Below are positions 58,741 through 64,000 of a stretch of DNA of 64,000 nt, piece by piece (the stretch's first letter is position 1; every line of letters begins with the position of its first letter). This stretch comes from Spongiimicrobium salis (GTDB lineage Bacteria; Bacteroidota; Bacteroidia; Flavobacteriales; Flavobacteriaceae). The position numbers and the translations under genes are program-made. The stretch is taken from NCBI RefSeq assembly GCF_043678055.1, contig NZ_JBHEQA010000002.1, positions 1,178,001-1,242,000 on the forward strand, in the 5' to 3' direction. The notes under the pieces were generated by a model. That model saw nothing but the letters and a program-made list of their open reading frames with translations, ran no database searches and was not told where the DNA came from.

Positions 58741-59153
58741 AACCAACAGAAGTAAGAATAGGGAATTTAGTTGAATATGATAACAATGTGTTTCCAATAC
58801 ATTCAATTGGGGATGTGTTTCCAACGCTTGATACTATCGAGTTTGGTATAGGTGTAGTGGATTGGAATAATATAAAACCAATTTCATTAACTGAAGAATG
58901 GCTTTTAAGATTTGGGTCTTATACTTGGAATGGTTTTTTATGCTTGGACGCTTTTTCTCCGGGCCACCCTTCACAAAGATTCAATCTATACTGGTCCGAA
59001 AAAGATGGTTTTAATTGCAAATCAAGATATCAAGGGGAAGCTGAATTGGGTTATAAAATGAGACAAATTAAACACGTCCACCAATTACAAAACCTATACT
59101 TCGCTTTGACCGGAGAAGAACTTAAATTAAATGAAACTAATATTGAAAAATGA
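58737..59153 (+). CDS. Bacteroidetes phage early protein family, 138 residues
   Basis: Starts MKPTEVRIGNLVEYDNNVF, continues KPISLTEEWLLRFG and ends HQLQNLYFALTGEEL: a widespread family in Bacteroidetes phages and mobile elements with unknown role. 4-base overlaps on both sides. Confidence 0.65.
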   Translation: MKPTEVRIGNLVEYDNNVFPIHSIGDVFPTLDTIEFGIGVVDWNNIKPISLTEEWLLRFGSYTWNGFLCLDAFSPGHPSQRFNLYWSEKDGFNCKSRYQGEAELGYKMRQIKHVHQLQNLYFALTGEELKLNETNIEK

Positions 59154-59371
59154 AAATAATAAGAATTGAGCGAAAGCAAAAAACAGAAAAAGAGGATTAC
59201 ACTTTAATTACATTTAAGACATGGTGGGGAAAGGAATTTACAGAAACTTGTGTAACCCCTAATTGGAACTTAGGAACGTCATACGCCAAAAATGGAAGGC
59301 GAATACCTTATAGTTTGTGGGAAATCGTAAAAGGTTTTTTGCGAACTGAAGACGACGTGCACGAATATTGA
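59150..59371 (+). CDS. Hypothetical early protein, 73 residues
   Basis: Begins MKIIRIERKQKTEKEDYTLI; beta-rich with Trp residues. Overlaps the gene before by 4 bases. Unknown role. Confidence 0.5.
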   Translation: MKIIRIERKQKTEKEDYTLITFKTWWGKEFTETCVTPNWNLGTSYAKNGRRIPYSLWEIVKGFLRTEDDVHEY

Positions 59372-59382
59372 TTATAACGTAT

Positions 59383-59634
59383 ATGAAAGAACAACTAATA
59401 AGTTTTGAAACGGCAAAACTGGCCAAGGAAAAGGGATTTAACGAGGTGGTGATAGATAATTATGGGCCTATGGAGAGTATTTTATGGAAAGGGCAACATA
59501 AAAATTCTGAATTAAGATATTTAGAATACTCCGCCCCTACCCAATCATCACTACAAAAGTGGTTAAGAGATAAACATGGAATAAATGCGAACTCTTTTCC
59601 TTCATTAATAGAAGCACTAAACCAAATCAAATGA
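59383..59634 (+). CDS. Bacteroidetes phage early protein, 83 residues
   Basis: From MKEQLISFETAKLAKEKGFN, a start of the type seen in a common phage family that often ends with SLQKWLRDKHGI-like motifs, as here (SLQKWLRDKHGINANSFPSL). Function unknown. Overlaps the next gene by 4 bases. Confidence 0.6.
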   Translation: MKEQLISFETAKLAKEKGFNEVVIDNYGPMESILWKGQHKNSELRYLEYSAPTQSSLQKWLRDKHGINANSFPSLIEALNQIK

Positions 59635-59861
59635 AAAACAAAGTCAAACTTATTGAACAAGAAATACCAATTTCATTGGTCGAAAATATATGGCCTAGAA
59701 TTCAGTGCTATTTGGAAAATTATCATAATAGCAACTTAATAGAATCAAGAGTTTTTAACTGGCCTAATAATAAGCCAGTAACCCTGAAACAGTTATGCAT
59801 ATCATGCTATACGCAAGGTCTAATTGACAGAGGAGAAATTGACCAAAATATAATAGGATGA
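59631..59861 (+). CDS. Hypothetical early protein, 76 residues
   Basis: Helical; contains two Cys near the end (LKQLCISCYTQGLIDRGE). Part of the overlapping 57.9-60.0 kb gene chain. Confidence 0.5.
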   Translation: MKNKVKLIEQEIPISLVENIWPRIQCYLENYHNSNLIESRVFNWPNNKPVTLKQLCISCYTQGLIDRGEIDQNIIG

Positions 59862-60049
59862 AAAAAGCAATAACCTTCCTATCCAACAAATGGACTTTCT
59901 TGGTATCTGGAATAATCACTTCAATATTAGTTTGGTTGAAGCTAGAGCATATCTACAATAACACAATATTGATACTGATCTTTTGTGTTATATTTCATTT
60001 AAGTCTTTTTGTAAACGCTGTAAAAATAGTAGTCAAACATTTAAAATAA
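59858..60049 (+). CDS. Small two-helix membrane protein
   Basis: 63 residues with helices at about 10-26 and 35-55. Overlaps the previous gene by 4 bases and stands one base before the excisionase-like gene. Confidence 0.5.
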   Translation: MKKAITFLSNKWTFLVSGIITSILVWLKLEHIYNNTILILIFCVIFHLSLFVNAVKIVVKHLK

Positions 60050-60050
60050 A

Positions 60051-60251
60051 ATGAAACTACCCCCTTTACATCGCGTTCGCGGAATAAAGGTTTACCTTTC
60101 ATCAGAACAGGTAGGGTACATTATGAACAAAAGTTCCAGGTGGGTAAGAGATAATAGAGCTCTATTTGAACACAAACGAAAAGGGGAAAAGATCTGGCAA
60201 TTTGAATTGTCCTCAGTCCTGGAATATCATTTTAAATGCGAATTATCTTAA
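60051..60251 (+). CDS. Excisionase-like small DNA-binding protein
   Basis: 66 residues with a winged-helix/MerR-like start (VYLSSEQVGYIMNKSSRWVR, then KRKGEKIWQFELSS). Small proteins of this type next to an integrase act as excisionases. Its 3' end overlaps the convergent integrase gene by 20 bases. Last gene of the rightward early operon, as xis is in lambda. Confidence 0.65.
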   Translation: MKLPPLHRVRGIKVYLSSEQVGYIMNKSSRWVRDNRALFEHKRKGEKIWQFELSSVLEYHFKCELS

Positions 60252-61341
60252 TATGGGCTTCATCGACCACTTTTTGCGGGAATTCATTTGTATATATGCT
60301 TGTTGTTGTCTTTCTTACATGCCCCACTATTTGGGCTGTTATCCTTTCATCTATAAGTAACTGCTGCGCTCTATCTATAAACGTATACCTTGCCCCTTTT
60401 GGCCTTAACTCTACACTTATGCCCATTTCCCTACAATGCACCCTAAAACGCCTTGCAAAGTTACCCATAAATGTTTTATAGTTCCTATATTTAAATATTG
60501 GGACTAAATAGGGTTTGCAATGATAGGTTTTCAATATCTCTAGTGCTGCATCCGGTATTACGTTAGAACAAAAAGTATTTGAATTTCCCTTATCCCTATT
60601 AAAATTTATTCTTCCATTGGCTACATGCCTATCATATCTAAGTTTTGACAGTACTTCGGGATCTATGCCGCCTAGATAAAACATAAGTAGCCAATAGTTT
60701 CTATAATCGTTTCTTGTGCCTTTTAAGTGGGCTTGCTGTAATATTTCGATATCTGCAGTAGTAGCTGTAATATTTTTCTTTTGCGGAATGTTTACCGTTA
60801 TTCCACTGAAAGGATTATCATTGTTGCTTATTTTGTTGAATACGGATTTTAGTGAACGGATATAGGAATCAACGCCCCTTGGACTTCTTCCAGACCTTAA
60901 AAGGGTATTTTTGTACCGTTCTATAAATTTTTTATCAATGTCGTTTATCTTGATATCCGGATAGAATTTATTGAACGACTTTAGAGCGCTCCATCTTGTA
61001 TCATATTCTTTGACTTCCTGCAATCCCCTTTCGAAGAAACTTTCACTATAATTACGGAACAATAATTTTTTCGCTTCGTCGAAATCAATATTTCTTTTGG
61101 TGCTTTCCAGGATAATATTGGCGATTTTACCTTTCAGCTGTTGTACATATTCAAAAAGATTGTAATAATCGGGGTGTTTCTTATTTGGACATTGTAGGGC
61201 CTTGTTCCAATGGATATCTTTTGATCGATATTTGGTATAAACTCTTTTTTCACTATAATTGTTGGACATATAGACTATGATGGGATGCCCTTCAATGGTT
61301 TCCCTTTTCTTCGCCCTGTCCAATGAAATGGTCAGTTTCAT
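60232..61341 (-). CDS. Tyrosine recombinase, phage integrase
   Basis: 369 residues, the usual length. The SAM-like core-binding domain covers about 100-195. The catalytic domain shows the RDK lysine strand, the box II Arg (GARYTFID), GH (AQIVGH) and the nucleophile Tyr (SIYTN). The first catalytic Arg of box I is replaced (YLGGIDPEVL), as in some Bacteroidetes recombinases. It lies beside a tRNA-Arg gene, with tandem 11-bp repeats on the attP side. It should integrate and, with the Xis-like protein, excise prophage B. Confidence 0.88.
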   Translation of the reverse strand: MKLTISLDRAKKRETIEGHPIIVYMSNNYSEKRVYTKYRSKDIHWNKALQCPNKKHPDYYNLFEYVQQLKGKIANIILESTKRNIDFDEAKKLLFRNYSESFFERGLQEVKEYDTRWSALKSFNKFYPDIKINDIDKKFIERYKNTLLRSGRSPRGVDSYIRSLKSVFNKISNNDNPFSGITVNIPQKKNITATTADIEILQQAHLKGTRNDYRNYWLLMFYLGGIDPEVLSKLRYDRHVANGRINFNRDKGNSNTFCSNVIPDAALEILKTYHCKPYLVPIFKYRNYKTFMGNFARRFRVHCREMGISVELRPKGARYTFIDRAQQLLIDERITAQIVGHVRKTTTSIYTNEFPQKVVDEAHIKIIRI

Positions 61342-61348
61342 AGACGTT

Positions 61349-61370
61349 ATTGTATCGGAATTGTATCGGA
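61349..61370. repeat. Two perfect 11-bp tandem repeats before the integrase gene
   Basis: ATTGTATCGGA occurs twice in a row, 7 bases upstream of the integrase ATG. Could be arm-type integrase sites or an autoregulatory operator. Confidence 0.7.
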
Positions 61371-61435
61371 ATTATTTCCTAAAACTAAGCAATTTGTGGA
61401 AATAAACAAGGATTCACAAAATATAAAAAACTAAA

Positions 61436-61457
61436 AAACCCCGTATTACCGGGGTTT
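61436..61457 (-). terminator. Terminator downstream of the tRNA cluster
   Basis: AAACCCCG/CGGGGTTT stem with a 6-base loop; followed on the minus strand by TTTTTTAG. Lies 8 bases after tRNA-Arg, so it ends the leftward tRNA transcript and marks host DNA. Confidence 0.75.
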
Positions 61458-61464
61458 ATTGTAG

Positions 61465-61538
61465 TGATCGCGATAGGATTCGAACCTATGACCGTCTGCT
61501 TAGAAGGCAGATGCTCTATCCAGCTGAGCTACGCGACC
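61465..61538 (-). tRNA. tRNA-Arg(TCT)
   Basis: 74 nt. Acceptor stem GGTCGCG/CGCGATC, anticodon loop CTTCTAA with TCT, T-loop TTCGAAT. Host gene; its 3' side faces the prophage integrase, which makes it or its flank the likely attachment region. Confidence 0.93.
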
Positions 61539-61561
61539 CATACCATTTCAGTATAAAATAA

Positions 61562-61586
61562 AAAACCGAACCTAAGTCCGGTTTTT
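61562..61586 (-). terminator. Hairpin between tRNA-Pro and tRNA-Arg
   Basis: AAAACCG/CGGTTTT stem with a 9-11 base loop and T-run on both strands; a likely terminator for tRNA-Pro or a processing signal. Confidence 0.55.
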
Positions 61587-61587
61587 G

Positions 61588-61662
61588 TCGGGGTGGCAGG
61601 ATTCGAACCTGCGACCTCCGCGTCCCAAACGCGGCGCGATAACCGGGCTACGCTACACCCCG
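61588..61662 (-). tRNA. tRNA-Pro(TGG)
   Basis: 75 nt. Acceptor CGGGGTG/CACCCCG, anticodon loop TTTGGGA with TGG, standard T-arm. Host tRNA cluster. Confidence 0.93.
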
Positions 61663-61705
61663 AATGATAACTTATTTCATTAAGTTATATCAATAAATTA
61701 AAAAG

Positions 61706-61789
61706 CGGAGAGACTGGGACTCGAACCCAGGCGACAGTTACCCGTCGACAGATTAGCAATCTGCTCCGTTACCACTCCGGCACCTCTCC
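61706..61789 (-). tRNA. tRNA-Ser(GCT)
   Basis: 84 nt with a long variable arm; acceptor GGAGAGG/TCTCTCC, anticodon loop TTGCTAA with GCT. First of three leftward host tRNAs. Confidence 0.93.
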
Positions 61790-61900
61790 TAGAATTTTAA
61801 TGAACTTGCATTAAAAATGCGGATGCAAATGTACCCTTTCATTACTAAGAATACAACTTTTTTTTACTTTTTTGAGCTAATTTTTATTTCAACTCCCCTA

Positions 61901-63952
61901 CTATTCTGGATACTCGACTCTTAGGTGGTAAATATTGGTCAGCTTTTGCTTTAGAATTTTCTTGACCGCTTCAATTTCCTTGAAAGTAATATCCGCATTT
62001 AAAAACTGATTGGCCTGCATTTGTCCGGCAATAATCTTATTTACAAAATCATTGATGATGACAAAAGTAGGATTCTTTAAACTCTTGGAAGCGGCTTCTA
62101 TGGCATCGGCCATCATTAAAATTGCAGTTTCTTTGGAAAAGGGAATTGGCCCCGGATATCTAAAGTCATCAGCCTTTACTTCTTCTTCCAATTCTTGTTG
62201 TTTCTTATAAAAATAGAACACCAAACTGGTCCCGTGATGTACCCGGATAAAATCGATAACGCGATCGGGCAATTTATTTTTTCGCGCTATTTCGATTCCC
62301 TCAATGACATGGTCAATAATAATCTTGGCGCTCTCCTTAGGAGGCAACTCATCATGAGGGTTTACATTGGTCACCTGATTCTCTGTAAAATAGGTAGGAT
62401 TGTTCATTTTCCCAATATCGTGATACAAGGCCCCAACTCGGACTAACATGGAATTTGCCCCTATTTCATTGGCAGCGGCTTCTGCCAAATTAGCCACCTG
62501 TAGGGAATGATGAAAAGTCCCTGGCGCTTTATTGGACAATTCTTTCAATAGCTTGGAATTGGTATCGGAAAGTTCCAAGAGGGAAACATCGGAGACCAGT
62601 CCAAATATTTTCTCGTAAATATAGATCAAAGGCTGCGCAAATAGGGTAATCATGCCATTGAGCAGGAAGAAACCAAAAGTGAGCCATTCTATATTTCTGA
62701 TATTCCCTTCGTGGATGACATGAAACGCAAAATATCCAATAATGTATATCAGGGTAATCTGTCCAATGGAAATAAAGAGGTTTGCACGTTTGTACAACTC
62801 GGACACACTCAAAATAGTTACAATTCCTGCAATGATCTGAAGAAAAATGTATTCAAAGCTATTCGGCACCACAAACCCTAAAATCAATACGGTGAGGACA
62901 TGTACATATAATCCTAATCGGGCATCAAAAAAGGTTTTCAAAATCAATGGTAAAATGCACAAGGGCACTACAAAAACATACGTTTCATTGTACTTTACTA
63001 CTAAAGTGGTCAAAAATACCATCAGCAGAATATTGAAGAAAATAAAGGTGACTTTAGTATTATTATCATAAATATCTTTCCGATATCGTTTTAAAAACAG
63101 AAACAACATCATCAATACCAAGGCGACCAAAACGGCATAGCCAGAAAGAATAAAATAGACATTCTCAGTAGTCCACAAGGCCGATTCATATTCCTCTTTT
63201 AAGGAATTGAGCATATTGTAATTGGACGCTTCCACCACCTCACCTTTCGCTATGATCAATTTCCCCTCCTCTACATTTCCACGGGTGTAGGAAATTTTGG
63301 CCAATTCTGCTTCCCGTTCTTTTTCCGATAATTGGCGATCATAACTTACGTTGGTTTCCAAAATATCGGAAAACAGGTTTTTATAGATGGGCCAAAACTC
63401 TGCCAAAGCATTTTGCCGCAATTGTTTGCGAATATACTGTCCTACATCTTCAAAAACGTAGAGCTCCTCTTTTTCAATAAGAATGGCTTCGTTGTTTTTA
63501 TATAGATAGAGTTCTTCATTCGTATTGCGATCTATTACTTCTCGCGCAACAATACCATAAATGTATAAAGACTCAAGAATATCTTCCCCGGCTATCCTAA
63601 GCGTTTCCCGCTGCGATGCGTCACTGTTTTCATCCGTGAAAAAGCTTGGGAACTTATTGGAAAAGTTCGAAAACACGCTAGTGGCAACAGCATTGTCATA
63701 GGCATAATACGCAATCTGATTTTGTTGGATCTCCAAACGTTCCTGAGCAACTTCCTCGGCGCTCTTCTTAATGGAAAAATCAAAAGGGGCATATAGGTTT
63801 TCATACTGCCACGGTTTTCCTTTGGAAAATTCATATTTGAACTTTCCTCCCTTCGGGAAAAAGAAGACAATGAGAAATAAGGTGGACAGGTAGAGAAAGT
63901 ACTTATAAACAAGCGATTGATTTGTATATAACCTATCTAAAAATTTTCGCAT
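61901..63952 (-). CDS. 7TM-HD family phosphohydrolase (YqfF/PgpH-like)
   Basis: 683 residues. An N-terminal membrane helix (about 15-33), a 220-residue extracytoplasmic domain (7TMR-HDED type), seven membrane helices (about 262-455), and a cytoplasmic HD domain with HHSLQVANLAE, YHDIGK and HVIEGIEIARKNKLPD/HHGTS metal motifs. Relatives in Firmicutes (PgpH) hydrolyse c-di-AMP; in Flavobacteriaceae the substrate is not certain. Complete host gene, upstream of the tRNA cluster and on the same strand. Confidence 0.9.
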   Translation of the reverse strand: MRKFLDRLYTNQSLVYKYFLYLSTLFLIVFFFPKGGKFKYEFSKGKPWQYENLYAPFDFSIKKSAEEVAQERLEIQQNQIAYYAYDNAVATSVFSNFSNKFPSFFTDENSDASQRETLRIAGEDILESLYIYGIVAREVIDRNTNEELYLYKNNEAILIEKEELYVFEDVGQYIRKQLRQNALAEFWPIYKNLFSDILETNVSYDRQLSEKEREAELAKISYTRGNVEEGKLIIAKGEVVEASNYNMLNSLKEEYESALWTTENVYFILSGYAVLVALVLMMLFLFLKRYRKDIYDNNTKVTFIFFNILLMVFLTTLVVKYNETYVFVVPLCILPLILKTFFDARLGLYVHVLTVLILGFVVPNSFEYIFLQIIAGIVTILSVSELYKRANLFISIGQITLIYIIGYFAFHVIHEGNIRNIEWLTFGFFLLNGMITLFAQPLIYIYEKIFGLVSDVSLLELSDTNSKLLKELSNKAPGTFHHSLQVANLAEAAANEIGANSMLVRVGALYHDIGKMNNPTYFTENQVTNVNPHDELPPKESAKIIIDHVIEGIEIARKNKLPDRVIDFIRVHHGTSLVFYFYKKQQELEEEVKADDFRYPGPIPFSKETAILMMADAIEAASKSLKNPTFVIINDFVNKIIAGQMQANQFLNADITFKEIEAVKKILKQKLTNIYHLRVEYPE

Positions 63953-64000
63953 ATGGCAGGTATCTACACCAAAAATAGAAAAATATATATTTAAAAAGGG

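Noticed and set aside
1..61430. One single phage carrying both Mu transposase and integrase
   Set aside because: The Mu early genes run away from the siphoviral late genes and have their own repressor and operator, while the siphoviral genome has a complete lambda-like order of its own; two prophages are the simpler reading, though a composite cannot be excluded.

Overview
The window is chromosomal DNA of a member of the Bacteroidetes, most likely a marine Flavobacteriaceae. Evidence for this is low GC, promoters of the TAnnTTTG type, the near absence of Shine-Dalgarno sites, Bacteroidetes-type phage families, and small lipoproteins with acidic tails. Almost all of it is prophage. Bona fide host DNA is clear only at the right end (about 61.43-64.0 kb): tRNA-Arg(TCT), tRNA-Pro(TGG), tRNA-Ser(GCT) and a 7TM-HD phosphohydrolase.

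Region A (1 to about 7 kb) is the early end of a Mu-like transposable prophage that continues off the left edge. A repressor (+) faces a Ner-like protein, a DDE transposase (MuA type), a MuB-type ATPase, a second ATPase, small early genes and a DUF3164-like protein (all -). Next to the repressor is a three-gene cassette of small lipoprotein, membrane protein and small charged protein. A gene-poor stretch of about 0.75 kb follows (6.95-7.70 kb).

Region B (about 7.7-61.4 kb) reads as one lambda-like siphoviral prophage in mirror order. From right to left it carries an integrase (61.3 kb, next to tRNA-Arg), an excisionase-like protein, a rightward early operon of about 22 small genes (53.6-60.2 kb), and a repressor-like gene at 53.5 kb. 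Next comes a 10-kb, very AT-rich accessory region (43.9-53.0 kb) with lipoproteins, membrane proteins, a ribbon-helix-helix protein, an odd tRNA-Cys and a second copy of the three-gene cassette. A CI-like repressor with a clear operator lies at 43.4 kb. Leftward from it run the recombination genes (Rad52-like, NinB-like, DUF3127 ssDNA-binding, NinG-like), the replication genes (stand-alone DnaA domain IV, DUF4373 initiator-like, DnaC-like loader), a C5 cytosine methyltransferase, terminase, portal, prohead protease, capsid, connectors, tail tube, tape measure and tail-tip proteins. The late operon ends with two secreted-looking proteins (LamG-containing and polysaccharide-lyase-1-like), two holin candidates, an M23 endolysin, a metallophosphoesterase and a one-piece spanin.

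The left attachment site was not found. It may lie beyond the window, with prophage A inserted in or beside prophage B.

The main points for a second look are: the duplicated lipoprotein/membrane/coiled-coil cassette with shared palindromes; the phage-borne PL1-like lyase with a Sec signal; the stand-alone DnaA DNA-binding domain; three short promoter-terminator RNA units, one with complementary hairpin loops; a mismatched tRNA-Cys that may mark a recombination junction; and uncharacterised genes in the 44-53 kb accessory zone. All functional calls rest on motif reading by eye, without database searches.
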